Assembly (NCBI GenBank): GCA_032017425.1
Contig: DALZPW010000009.1
From: Faucicola tetraodonis
GTDB lineage: Bacteria; Pseudomonadota; Gammaproteobacteria; Pseudomonadales; Moraxellaceae
Strand: one strand, 5' to 3'
DNA: 64,000 nt
Shown here: piece by piece, positions 35,404 through 44,345 of the stretch
Layout of the letters: each line of letters begins with the position of its first letter
Numbering within the stretch: the first letter of the stretch is position 1
Notes under the pieces: generated by a model
The model's input: the letters and a program-made list of their open reading frames with translations, nothing else
Told to the model about the DNA's origin: nothing
Database searches by the model: none
Made by a program: the position numbers and the translations under genes

Positions 35404-36495
35404 ATGCCATTTAATCGTTTACAGCCGATTTTGATAGCAAGCTTGCTGCCGCTGCTGGTTTTTACTTGGTTTAGCCGTGACTACATTGGGCAGATTGATT
35501 TTTGGTTGTTGTGGCTGGTGGCGATGACCTTGGTCGGGTTGCCATTGGTGTTTGCAGAAATTGGTTTGGCGCATCGTAGTGGTACGTCGCCGCTGGTCGG
35601 TTTGCCCATGCTGACCCGTGAAGCTGACGTGTCAACGGTTTGGCGCGGGTTTGGTTGGTTGACTATTGTGCTGTTGCTGGCGGTTGTGGGGCATTTACTG
35701 GCGAGTAGTGGCGAGATTATCCATCCGCTGGTGAGCAATATTGCTCTGCCTGCCTTGTTAGCCATCATGGTGCTGATAGTGATTGGTTTGAGTTTTATCA
35801 AGCATTTGGCAGGTTGGTTGGCGGTCGGTTTTGCCGTTGCCGCGTTGGTTGTCAATGTCATGCAGGGTGGGTTTGTGGCGTGGCAGGTGACAGCGACGTC
35901 CTTGACGGAGTGGGCAGGGGCGGTAGTGTTAGCGCTAGTCTGTGTGGGCGCAGGTACGGGATTATACTGGCATGCGCGCACCCACCAAATGCTCACGATG
36001 AGCAATACGGCGACAGATCAAGCACGCGAATCCGCGAGTCGTTATGTGTTACCTGTGTGGAGTTTTCAGTTATTAGTGGGTGCGCTGATTGCCATGACTT
36101 TATCGCCAAACAGCACGATGGCGGCAGTGCTGAATGCATTGGCAATGCTGGCAGGGGCGGCTTATTTACTGCATATCTTGACCCATCAAGTGTCACTACG
36201 CTTGCAACAACAGCAATTTAATTTTTTGGCATTGGTGGTATTGGCAGTGCTTAGTCTTGCGCTAGCCATGCTACCAACTGCTTGGCTCAATCAGCTGATT
36301 ATTGTAATAAGTTTAGTCACGGCGGTATGGCTAGCCGTATTTGCAGGGTGGCAAATGAAAATCAGCCATTTGCGCAAATCATTGAATTTTAGCTCGGAAG
36401 GCTTATATAACCTTTGGCGCATTGCGGTGCGTATTATTGTGCCATTGGCGGTGATTTTGGCGATGGTGGGGTGGGTGCTAGGATTGGCAAAATGA
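35404..36495 (+). CDS. Multi-spanning membrane protein, unknown
   Basis: This 363-residue protein has about ten to eleven hydrophobic segments over its full length. The stretch LVGLPLVFAEIGLAHRSGTSPL is reminiscent of the first helices of neurotransmitter:sodium-symporter family proteins, but the rest is too short and unlike them for a firm assignment. Its TGA overlaps the ATG of the RnfH gene (ATGA), so the two are translationally coupled. AAAGGAATCC provides the ribosome-binding site. The function is unknown. Confidence 0.7.
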   Translation: MPFNRLQPILIASLLPLLVFTWFSRDYIGQIDFWLLWLVAMTLVGLPLVFAEIGLAHRSGTSPLVGLPMLTREADVSTVWRGFGWLTIVLLLAVVGHLLASSGEIIHPLVSNIALPALLAIMVLIVIGLSFIKHLAGWLAVGFAVAALVVNVMQGGFVAWQVTATSLTEWAGAVVLALVCVGAGTGLYWHARTHQMLTMSNTATDQARESASRYVLPVWSFQLLVGALIAMTLSPNSTMAAVLNALAMLAGAAYLLHILTHQVSLRLQQQQFNFLALVVLAVLSLALAMLPTAWLNQLIIVISLVTAVWLAVFAGWQMKISHLRKSLNFSSEGLYNLWRIAVRIIVPLAVILAMVGWVLGLAK

Positions 36496-36767
36496 TTACT
36501 GTTGATATAGCCTTTGCGCCTGATAGCCAAACACAGTTGCGGTTAACCCTGCAACTTGCTGATGATAGCCGCGTGATTGATGCAGTCAATGCAACAGGCT
36601 GGCAACAGCAGTATCCGCAGATTTTTAGCTATAGTGTCGGTGTGTTTTCCCATAAACTAGACTGGCAAAGTGCTATCAACACAGGTGATAGAATCGAAAT
36701 CTATCGCCCTTTGACCATCGACCCGCAAAACAAACGCAAATTACTGTCCAAAAAATCCAACCGATGA
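36492..36767 (+). CDS. rnfH: RnfH family protein (ubiquitin-like fold)
   Basis: This 91-residue protein begins MITVDIAFAPDSQTQLRLTL and has the RnfH/UPF0125 motifs VGVFSHKLDW, GDRIEIYRPLTIDPQNKRK. RnfH is a small ubiquitin-like-fold protein of unclear function, usually coded next to ratA and smpB. Here the neighbours are a membrane-protein gene (overlapping start) and a convergent bamE, which in E. coli is also near rnfH. The ATG at 36492 overlaps the upstream stop; in-frame extension upstream is out of context. Confidence 0.88.
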   Translation: MITVDIAFAPDSQTQLRLTLQLADDSRVIDAVNATGWQQQYPQIFSYSVGVFSHKLDWQSAINTGDRIEIYRPLTIDPQNKRKLLSKKSNR

Positions 36768-36798
36768 GGGCGTGACCCAGTATTCTTGTGTATCTCAC

Positions 36799-36842
36799 AA
36801 AAAAAAGCCAATCACAGCATCACGGCAATGATTGGCTTTTTT
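36799..36842 (+). terminator. Bidirectional terminator between rnfH and bamE
   Basis: The stem AAAAAAGCCAATCA/TGATTGGCTTTTTT has a 16-base loop. Confidence 0.88.
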
Positions 36843-36854
36843 AATCAGAAAAAC

Positions 36855-37238
36855 TTACTGAGTCACCGCTGGGCGTTCAATGCTGGTGACAATACCATTT
36901 TGGTCAAAATAAATTTTGGCGTATTGTTGGGCGTTGTGAATCGCGGGCTTGTTGGCGCGTTTGGCGTTAGTACCTGGGGTAAAATCATACAGGTAATCCC
37001 AACGTACCGGATTTAGAGTGTCTCTAAAGGTTGGGCTACCTAGTATATACAGCACTTGATTGGCATTCATACCCACTTGCACTTGGCTTAATTTGTCTTC
37101 ATGAATCGGCTTGCCTTGTGGGATATCGATTTTGTACACGCTAAACCATGAGCAACCTGGTAATACGCTGACGCTGCTAATTACGGCAACCAAAGGCAGG
37201 ACTGCCAGTTTTTTTGATAGTGTTGTGATAGATGTCAT
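36855..37238 (-). CDS. bamE: Outer-membrane assembly lipoprotein BamE (SmpA/OmlA)
   Basis: BamE is the small lipoprotein of the BAM complex that inserts beta-barrel proteins in the outer membrane. The 127-residue precursor has a lipoprotein signal peptide ending LPGC, with lipidated Cys29. The domain carries the family motif VGMNANQVLYILGSPTFRDTLNPVRWDYLYDF. It is divergent from fur, an arrangement known from Pseudomonas and Acinetobacter (omlA-fur). Confidence 0.92.
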   Translation of the reverse strand: MTSITTLSKKLAVLPLVAVISSVSVLPGCSWFSVYKIDIPQGKPIHEDKLSQVQVGMNANQVLYILGSPTFRDTLNPVRWDYLYDFTPGTNAKRANKPAIHNAQQYAKIYFDQNGIVTSIERPAVTQ

Positions 37239-37559
37239 TTGTCAAACCGCTTTGAGATGGTGAACGATAAAATTTACGACTTATCATACGTGATTTGGGT
37301 TTTTTTGCCTACCTATTGACCCCAAAATTTAAATTATTTTACATACAGTTAATGTTTGGGTGTAAAACGCCGCGGTGGTTTGGTATTTGGCGTTCTGGTG
37401 GTTGGCGTACTTTGTCTTTAGCCTGCATTCGCCCTTTATTTGTCAACGGGCGCTTTTGCCAGTGATGTCACGTTTTTTTACTGTGGGATTTTATCGAATT
37501 TGTTATTATAGTTATAATTTTTAGTTTATAAGCGACACCTGATAGGTGCGAGGATTTTT
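37239..37559. other. bamE-fur divergent intergenic region with two inverted repeats
   Basis: These 321 bases hold promoters for both genes. Two inverted repeats are visible, AACGCC/GGCGTT (about 37366-37393) and CGCCC/GGGCG (about 37430-37453), with no clear T run after the first. A TATAAT at 37513 is a likely -10 for fur; the -35 is poor. I found no convincing Fur box by eye. Confidence 0.35.
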
Positions 37560-37997
37560 ATGTCGTCTTTTACCAACCAAGATTTGCGTCGTGCCGGTTT
37601 GAAAGTCACGTTACCGCGTTTGAAAATTTTAGAATTGCTAGAAAAAGCCGAATCCCATCATATGAGCGCAGAAGATGTGTATAAAGCCTTGATGGAGCAC
37701 GGCGAAGACGTGGGGCTTGCGACTGTTTACCGTGTGCTAACCCAGTTTGAACAAGCGGGAATTGTCGAGCGTCACAATTTTGAAAACAACTTGTCAGTGT
37801 TTGAAATCGCCAAAGATGAGCACCATGACCACTTGGTATGTGACCAATGCGGCAAAATCATTGAATTTCACAATGAAGAAATCGAAGCGTTGCAAGAAAA
37901 AGTCGCCAAAGACTTTGGCTTTACCCTAGCAGGGCACTCGCTGGTGCTGTATGGAATTTGTGATAATAAAGACTGCCAAAATTCAGTAAAACGCTAA
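37560..37997 (+). CDS. fur: Ferric uptake regulator
   Basis: Fur is an iron-responsive DNA-binding repressor. The 145-residue protein has the N-terminal winged helix (LRRAGLKVTLPRLKILELLE, then GLATVYRVLTQFEQAGIV as recognition region). The metal-binding segment is KDEHHDHLVCDQCGKIIEFHNEEIE, with a late pair CDNKDC. The ribosome-binding site is GCGAGGATTTTT. It is divergent from bamE. Confidence 0.96.
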   Translation: MSSFTNQDLRRAGLKVTLPRLKILELLEKAESHHMSAEDVYKALMEHGEDVGLATVYRVLTQFEQAGIVERHNFENNLSVFEIAKDEHHDHLVCDQCGKIIEFHNEEIEALQEKVAKDFGFTLAGHSLVLYGICDNKDCQNSVKR

Positions 37998-38080
37998 TGC
38001 CTTGGTAGGCTAATGCCTGAGTCATTTAAAAAACTCACGTGCAAAGATTAGTCACAAAACTCAATTATAAACTTCAGTTA

Positions 38081-38119
38081 AAAAAAGCGGCTAGATAAAT
38101 TTTATTTAGCCGCTTTTTT
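38081..38119 (+). terminator. Bidirectional terminator between fur and murJ
   Basis: The stem AAAAAAGCGGCTA/TAGCCGCTTTTTT with A and T runs serves both convergent genes. Confidence 0.9.
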
Positions 38120-38136
38120 CGTGCGTTGTCTATTAT

Positions 38137-39723
38137 TTATTGAACGCTATGATGCGGTTTTAGTTCTGATAGTTTAAAGCCAGCGACTAATAGCGCTGCG
38201 CCATACACCACAGCGCCCACCACACACAGCGCCAATAATGCAACAATACGAATACCTTGATGCGCAGTAACCGGGAAAAAATGAATACCAGCGGCAAGTG
38301 CCAACCCCATTGCCCCATTTGCGATGGCAAAGATAACCGCTAATCGTCGCCAAGCCGCACCAAATCGATAAATACCTTGGGTATGTAAATAAAAATATAA
38401 CAGCGCCGCATTGATAAAAGACGCCAGTGTATTGGCAAGTCCTAGCCCAGCGTGGGGTGCGACTTGCCACTTTTTAAATAACTCAGCCAGTATTAGGCTT
38501 AGCACGACATTGGCAATCACGCTAATCACACCGATTTTGACAGGGGTGCGACTGTCATGACGGGCAAAAAAAGCTGGGGCAAATATTTTAATCAGCATAA
38601 ATGCCAAAATCCCACCCGATAAGCACTGTAGCGCAAGCCCACTCATCAGGGCATCTTGCCGTACAAATTCGCCATGTTCAAACAGGGATATCATAAGCAC
38701 ATTACTAATCATGCCAAGCGCGATGGATGCAGGTACGCCGACCAACACCGTCAGCCGCGTCGCCCAATCAAGCGTATGTCCAAATTGTTGATGGTCGTCG
38801 CTTGCGATACTTTTGGATAGACTGGGCAAAATCACCGTGCCAATCGCCACCCCAATCAGCCCTAGCGGCAGCTCACTCATCCGCTCTGCGGTATACAGCC
38901 AAGAGACCGAGCCATCGACCATGGTTGAAGCCAGTACCGTGTTGACCAGCATATTGATTTGGGTGACCGATACCCCAAAAAGCGCAGGCAGCATGAGTTT
39001 TAAAATCCGTCGCACGCCAGGATGACGAAAGCTAACCTTGGGCATCACGAGCAGCTGATGGCTGTGCAATTGCGGTAATTGAATCAATAGCTGCAGCAAA
39101 CCTGCCACTGCAACTGCATAACCGACCGCCAAAATTGGCTTGGCAAGCAGCGGCGCTACCCAAATCGCACCCACAATCATACACACATTTAAAATCACCG
39201 GTGCAAAGGCAGGCAAGGCAAACCGCCCTACGCTTTGTAAAATACTACTAGCAAACGCAGTCATGGCGATAAATAACAAATAAGGAAAAGTGATACGAAG
39301 CAGCTCAACTGCCGTTAAAAATTTGTTAGGCTCATGCAGATAACCGACCGCAAACACAGCAATCACGGCGGGCGCGAAGATGACTATCGCGGCGGTAAGA
39401 CCTGATAAAATCAACAATAACGTACCTGCCACCCGACTGATAAGAATTTGAATGCCAAGCAAGGCTTTTTTGCTATCGGTCATGTCGTTATTTTGGGCTT
39501 GGTGCTGATAATCGGATAGTACAGGGACAAAAGCTTGGGCAAAAGCGCCTTCAGCGAACAGCCGCCGCAAAAAATTGGGCAATTTGAAGGCTACCAAAAA
39601 CGCATCCATCATGCCACCTGTGCCAAATACGCTCATCAATACCATGTCGCGAATCATGCCCAAGATACGTGAAAATAAGGTAAAAAAACTAACAATAGCG
39701 GTGGATTTGATAAGTTTTGACAT
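38137..39723 (-). CDS. murJ: Lipid II flippase MurJ
   Basis: MurJ moves lipid II from the inner to the outer face of the cytoplasmic membrane during peptidoglycan synthesis. The 528-residue protein has about fourteen membrane helices and the MviN/MurJ signature: an N-terminal STAIVSFFTLFSRILGMIRD, then MDAFLVAFKLPNFLRRLFAEGAFAQAFVPVL. The ATG at 39723 starts at the family-typical MSKLIKS; a GTG 23 codons upstream is in frame but adds a non-family segment. ampD lies just upstream on the same strand. Confidence 0.95.
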   Translation of the reverse strand: MSKLIKSTAIVSFFTLFSRILGMIRDMVLMSVFGTGGMMDAFLVAFKLPNFLRRLFAEGAFAQAFVPVLSDYQHQAQNNDMTDSKKALLGIQILISRVAGTLLLILSGLTAAIVIFAPAVIAVFAVGYLHEPNKFLTAVELLRITFPYLLFIAMTAFASSILQSVGRFALPAFAPVILNVCMIVGAIWVAPLLAKPILAVGYAVAVAGLLQLLIQLPQLHSHQLLVMPKVSFRHPGVRRILKLMLPALFGVSVTQINMLVNTVLASTMVDGSVSWLYTAERMSELPLGLIGVAIGTVILPSLSKSIASDDHQQFGHTLDWATRLTVLVGVPASIALGMISNVLMISLFEHGEFVRQDALMSGLALQCLSGGILAFMLIKIFAPAFFARHDSRTPVKIGVISVIANVVLSLILAELFKKWQVAPHAGLGLANTLASFINAALLYFYLHTQGIYRFGAAWRRLAVIFAIANGAMGLALAAGIHFFPVTAHQGIRIVALLALCVVGAVVYGAALLVAGFKLSELKPHHSVQ

Positions 39724-39884
39724 GAAAGAATCGCTGCAAGTTCTGCCGAGAAGTGGGTGTGCTAATTGGATTTTATAGCTTGATTTGGGCACTATTATCT
39801 TGCAAAATCGTTATTTTGCAAAATTGTCATCTTACAAAATCGTTATCCTAAAAAATTGCCATACAATAAATTTTTGAAAATCAT

Positions 39885-40484
39885 CTAATGGCTGATGTCA
39901 TTTTTATTGACCATGTTTCTATTGACCATGCTTCTTAATTTCACCCAATCAAAATAGAGCCCCGGGTCGGATTTGCGGCCGCGCGCGATATCGCTGTGAC
40001 CGGCTAGATGATTGATGGTTTTGGGATAAGCTTGATAAATCGCGGCAATCACGCCACTTAACGCTTGGTATTGCTTGTCATCAAACTCGCTATAATCATC
40101 ACCTTCTAGCTCAATCCCAATCGAATAGTCATTGCAGTTTGGCACGCCCAAATAACTAGATTTGCCAGCATGCCAAGCACGCGCATCAAAGCTCACAAAC
40201 TGCGTGACCCTACCATCGCGCTCAATAAACAAATGCGCGGAGACCTGCTGCTGATAGATGGTTGCAAAATACGGATGGGCTTTGGGGTCTAACTGATTTT
40301 GAAAAAATGCACGAACAAAATGCTCGCCTTGGTCATCTTTTAGACCAAATTCACTGGGCGGCAAGCTGATGTTATGAATCACAATCAGGTGAATATCGTT
40401 AGGGTCGGGTCGCTCACCAAAATTGGGTGACGCCACAAACTCGCATGGGCTTAATAAACCCTGCTCAATGCTAAATCCCGACAT
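39885..40484 (-). CDS. ampD: 1,6-anhydro-N-acetylmuramyl-L-alanine amidase AmpD
   Basis: AmpD is a cytosolic zinc amidase that cuts anhydro-muropeptides during cell-wall recycling; its loss raises AmpC expression in bacteria that have it. The domain carries the zinc ligands in VIHNISLPPSEFG, HLAGHSDIARGRKSDPG, and the acidic/tyrosine region YSIGIELEGDD. The frame stays open about 33 codons upstream (GTG at 40583) with a hydrophobic stretch. The ATG at 40484 is preferred because CAGGG lies about 8 bases before it and it matches the family start. It is next to murJ, so both serve cell-wall turnover. Confidence 0.9.
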   Translation of the reverse strand: MSGFSIEQGLLSPCEFVASPNFGERPDPNDIHLIVIHNISLPPSEFGLKDDQGEHFVRAFFQNQLDPKAHPYFATIYQQQVSAHLFIERDGRVTQFVSFDARAWHAGKSSYLGVPNCNDYSIGIELEGDDYSEFDDKQYQALSGVIAAIYQAYPKTINHLAGHSDIARGRKSDPGLYFDWVKLRSMVNRNMVNKNDISH

Positions 40485-40670
40485 AACCATACCCTGCCCA
40501 ATCATCAAAATGGTGTTTAAAATAGTTGGTAAAACGCTACTCAATGCTGTGGCTAATTTAGCATAAAATGGGCTTATCATCACCTTAACCGAAAGACACA
40601 GTTAAAAAAAAGCAATTTTCCAAAAAAATGGTATGCTATCGCTAAGCTGACAACAAGGGTAGGGCATCTG

Positions 40671-43600
40671 ATGGATACGATTATAGCGGCATTGATACTG
40701 GCAGTGGTGGGGGCGCTTTATAAAATTTTTGCCCAACAAAAAGCAATCACCCGGCTTGAATCCAAGCTCGACAACCTGCAAAAACAACTCGCTGACGTCA
40801 TGGCAACCGTGTATATCTTAAGCAGCGAGGCAAAGCCATCGTCTACCCAGCAATCGGCAAGCGATATTCGCCAAAATCAGCCTGTCACTGAACCTGTTAC
40901 TGACCCCATCACGCAGCCCATCAGTCAAGCCCCTGTCTCAGCGCCCCTCCTAGTGCCCCTCCCAGACTTAGACTCTTTGCCAATGGCGAATACGCTTGAC
41001 GCTTCGGTTAATTCAACCTCTCCAACGGCAACACAGCCGCCAGTGAGTGACGCAGCCCCACCGCATAAACCCACTTTGTCACAGCCATCATCTCCTTCTT
41101 TAAGAGATGATGAAAGCGCTACCAATATTGTGACATCGCTTTGGGCAAGTGCCACCCAATGGTTTTTTGGGGAAAACTTGGTGGTGCGTGTGGGTGCACT
41201 GGTGTTGCTAGTGGGCGTGGTGTTATTACTCAAACTTGCCAGCCAATATATTGAGGTATCGATGCCCGTGCGCATGGCGCTGGTAGCGTTGGGCGGCTTG
41301 GTGATAACGGCAATCGGCTATCGCACCACTGCCAAAAAACGCAGTTATGGGTTGACTTTGCAAGGTGTCGGCTTTGCGGTGATTTATTTGACGGTGTTTG
41401 CGAGTTTTAAATTGTATGGACTACTACCATCAACCTTAACCTTCGGCGTGCTTGCGTTACTAGCAGGGTTAACAGTGATGTTTTCGGTGTGGCAAAATGC
41501 GCTACTGCTTGCGGTCTTGGCATTCGGTGGGGCGTTTTTTGCGCCGATACTGGTCAGCCGACCTGACGGTAGTGTGGTGATGCTATTTAGTTATTATTTA
41601 CTACTCAATATAGCGGTTGCGGTGATTGCCCATTATCGCACTTGGAAATTGCTCAATGCACTAAGCCTAGCGGTGACTTTTGGGCTTGCGTATGTGTGGG
41701 GATTTCGTGCATTTAGTGGCAATAGTGCAGGTGCAGGCTGGCTGTCATTACGCTGGCAACTGTTAGGGTTATTGGTTGGGCACATGGCACTGTATCTGTT
41801 TATTGCGGTTAGATATTCTCAGCAGGTCGTAAGTTATAACCAAATGCTGCTACAAATGAACACGAGGGTAGCCAGACGCCCGATTATATCAATAGATTCA
41901 GGCTTGTTGTTTGGCACCGCATTACTGGGGTTTGGGCTGATGGCAAGCTTGCTCAATGATTTGCCTTATCATCTGGCCTTTGCTAGCAGTGCGTTATCAG
42001 CTATTTATTTGAGTCTAGGGTTGTGGCTGCTCAAACATCATCGCCGTAGCATCGCAGGTGACCCACAAGCCAACAACCAATTTGATAACAGCTTTGAGCT
42101 GCTCATTGAAGCCAGCCTTGCGCTCGGCTGTGGGTTTTTGGCTTTGGTGATACCACTGGCGCTATCAGCCAAATGGATTAGTATCGGTTGGGCAGTGCAG
42201 GGTGCTGCATTGGTGTGGCTCGGTGCGCGTACCCAAAGACGCTGGACGGTATATTTTGGGTTGGCATTGCAAGGCTTTAGTATCCTGTTATTGGTGGGCT
42301 TTGATACCCTCATGCGGCATTGGTATGGGCTACTGGATCAATTATCTATTCCGCACCAAACGTCTATAGTGACGGCTTCATCCACTTTGCCACTGACCGT
42401 ATTGACAGCGTGTATGCTGCTGTCTGCTTTTATTTTGCGTCACGGTAGAGCCAATATCGCGGCAGCCACATCCCAAGCTAAAGGTCAGCCTCAAACTCAA
42501 CTTCAACCTGCGGCAGTCAAAACGACGCATAAACGGGTTCAACAAATCGCTGATAATGCCAGTCACAGCTTTGTTGCCACCGCGCTTGTGGTTGTCGGGT
42601 TTGTGCTGTATCTGTCGGCGATTTTATCCGCTGACCCCTTTTGGAACAACGGTGGCAAAACCACCACTATCAAACTTGCCGTGGGTATGGCGGTATTTTT
42701 AATTGTGGGACAACTGATACATCAGCGTTTTGTTTGGCGCAGTATGCGTAAGGTGAGTCGCTTTATTTTACCGTTTGCGATGATGAGCTGGGTGCTAGTC
42801 TGTCTCACCCATGTTAAGGTCGAGACGGTTGTAGACCTAAACGATTATCACATCAAAGCATTTAGCGGGTTGGGGCGTTATTTGCTCGCCATGCTTGGCT
42901 GTTTAGCCATCGCAAAATTGCTAGGCGCGTGGCTGCTTAGTCGCTGGCACCGCGACCGACTGGATACAAGCGTTGACGCGCTCGTTTGGTTTTTGACACT
43001 GATTGCCATGCTAACTTGGATGCTGCAACAAGTGCCATTTAACTATTGGCAGCATGCCCAAGAGCTTCGAGCCATTATCACTATTTTACCGACCGTGTTG
43101 GCTGTGCTTGGTTTGATGAGTTTGTTGTTGTTGCCAAGATTGCAGGCGCTTGGTGGTCGTTTGCTTGGTTGGTTAGAGGTTGATACGCTGCTTAAAAATA
43201 GCGCTTATATTTTGGTGCCGATAACCTTTATTTGGAGTTTATCTGCCAATTTCTCGTTAGACGGTCAGCTATTGGGCGTTTATCTGCCGCTGCTCAATCC
43301 GCTGGATTTGACCTTAATCAGCATTTTACTGTACCAATCTTATGTGGCACTCAAAGTTGATAGCAACTATCGTACTATCGTTTCGGTGGCTTGCGGTCTA
43401 GGGGCATTTGTGACAGTCAGCAGTATGTTGGTGCGTGGGTTTGCCAGCGTTTGGGGCACGCCGACGTGGGAACATGGTGCTTGGTCAGTCAGTATGGTAC
43501 AGACGGGGCTGACTATCTTATGGACCGTCATTGCGATGGTATTGATGTTCTTGGCAAACAAAAAAGCCATTCGCTTGGTATGGTTTGCCGGTATCGCATT

Positions 43601-43781
43601 ATTGACCATTGTGGTTGCCAAGTTGGTATTGATTGATATGTCGAATACCAGTGCGGTATTACGTGTGGTGTCTTTTATCGGGGCAGGCTTATTGATGCTC
43701 GTCATTGGTTATCTTGCACCCTTACCGCCTAAGTCAAGTAAACCTAAGGCAGGTAAACTCAAGTCAGATAAACTTAAGTAA
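40671..43781 (+). CDS. DUF2339 family large membrane protein
   Basis: This 1036-residue protein has one hydrophobic segment and coiled coil at the N-terminus (about 1-50), a Pro/Thr/Ser-rich linker (about 60-145), and then more than twenty membrane helices. The WFFGENLVVRVGALVLLVGVVLLLK start of the helical part is the DUF2339 signature. DUF2339 proteins have no proven function; they are often coded next to a DUF3999 protein, as here (564 bases downstream). A cytosolic interaction role for the linker is only a guess. A low-complexity lysine tail (KSSKPKAGKLKSDKLK) ends the protein. Confidence 0.88.
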   Translation: MDTIIAALILAVVGALYKIFAQQKAITRLESKLDNLQKQLADVMATVYILSSEAKPSSTQQSASDIRQNQPVTEPVTDPITQPISQAPVSAPLLVPLPDLDSLPMANTLDASVNSTSPTATQPPVSDAAPPHKPTLSQPSSPSLRDDESATNIVTSLWASATQWFFGENLVVRVGALVLLVGVVLLLKLASQYIEVSMPVRMALVALGGLVITAIGYRTTAKKRSYGLTLQGVGFAVIYLTVFASFKLYGLLPSTLTFGVLALLAGLTVMFSVWQNALLLAVLAFGGAFFAPILVSRPDGSVVMLFSYYLLLNIAVAVIAHYRTWKLLNALSLAVTFGLAYVWGFRAFSGNSAGAGWLSLRWQLLGLLVGHMALYLFIAVRYSQQVVSYNQMLLQMNTRVARRPIISIDSGLLFGTALLGFGLMASLLNDLPYHLAFASSALSAIYLSLGLWLLKHHRRSIAGDPQANNQFDNSFELLIEASLALGCGFLALVIPLALSAKWISIGWAVQGAALVWLGARTQRRWTVYFGLALQGFSILLLVGFDTLMRHWYGLLDQLSIPHQTSIVTASSTLPLTVLTACMLLSAFILRHGRANIAAATSQAKGQPQTQLQPAAVKTTHKRVQQIADNASHSFVATALVVVGFVLYLSAILSADPFWNNGGKTTTIKLAVGMAVFLIVGQLIHQRFVWRSMRKVSRFILPFAMMSWVLVCLTHVKVETVVDLNDYHIKAFSGLGRYLLAMLGCLAIAKLLGAWLLSRWHRDRLDTSVDALVWFLTLIAMLTWMLQQVPFNYWQHAQELRAIITILPTVLAVLGLMSLLLLPRLQALGGRLLGWLEVDTLLKNSAYILVPITFIWSLSANFSLDGQLLGVYLPLLNPLDLTLISILLYQSYVALKVDSNYRTIVSVACGLGAFVTVSSMLVRGFASVWGTPTWEHGAWSVSMVQTGLTILWTVIAMVLMFLANKKAIRLVWFAGIALLTIVVAKLVLIDMSNTSAVLRVVSFIGAGLLMLVIGYLAPLPPKSSKPKAGKLKSDKLK

Positions 43782-44345
43782 GACAAACCCAATGCAGCCA
43801 AAAAAAGCTAAGTAGACCCCTGCTAAAGCTCGTGAGTAACGTGGGTTATTTTTCGTATTTACGGCAGGCGGGCTTAGCTAAATGCACAAAGACTTGCTGG
43901 CTAATTGTCTTTAAATTGTAACATCTGGCTAGAATTTATCCAAAATATCGGTTCTCTTGTTAGTGGTTTGTAGCACGGTATAGAAGTTTTGAATGGGTAT
44001 TGTTAATATCTTTATAGGGCAAAGCTTTATATCAACCAAATTATAAATCTAATTACTATCAATGAGTTAGAATGCTATTTACCATTTTTCTAACATAACA
44101 AATTAAGGTTGATACTGCCTGCTGATGCTAACCATGCGATGCTAAGGTTTTCAAATTATTTAAATTAACTATGACTGACGGCTTTATGTCGATAACCCAA
44201 ACACACGCTACGCTGTTTTTTTGGTTAAGTCTAATTAGGCTGGGTTTTTGTTAATGTCCATCGCAATGGGTTAGCTTGTAAAGTCATATTAATTATATAG
44301 GAGCTATGAATTATATAGTAACTATAAATTAAAAATGAAGTAAAA
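43782..44345. other. Long gap between DUF2339 and DUF3999 genes
   Basis: These 564 bases hold no recognisable gene or terminator. An 8-codon frame (44306-44332, MNYIVTIN) follows a strong TAGGAG ribosome-binding sequence, while the DUF3999 start at 44346 has none nearby. It may be a leader peptide or chance. The rest is AT-rich with no repeat of note. Confidence 0.35.

Noticed and set aside
36414..36491. Upstream start of rnfH
   Set aside because: The added residues are out of family and lie inside the preceding gene; ATG at 36492 overlaps the upstream stop in the usual ATGA way.
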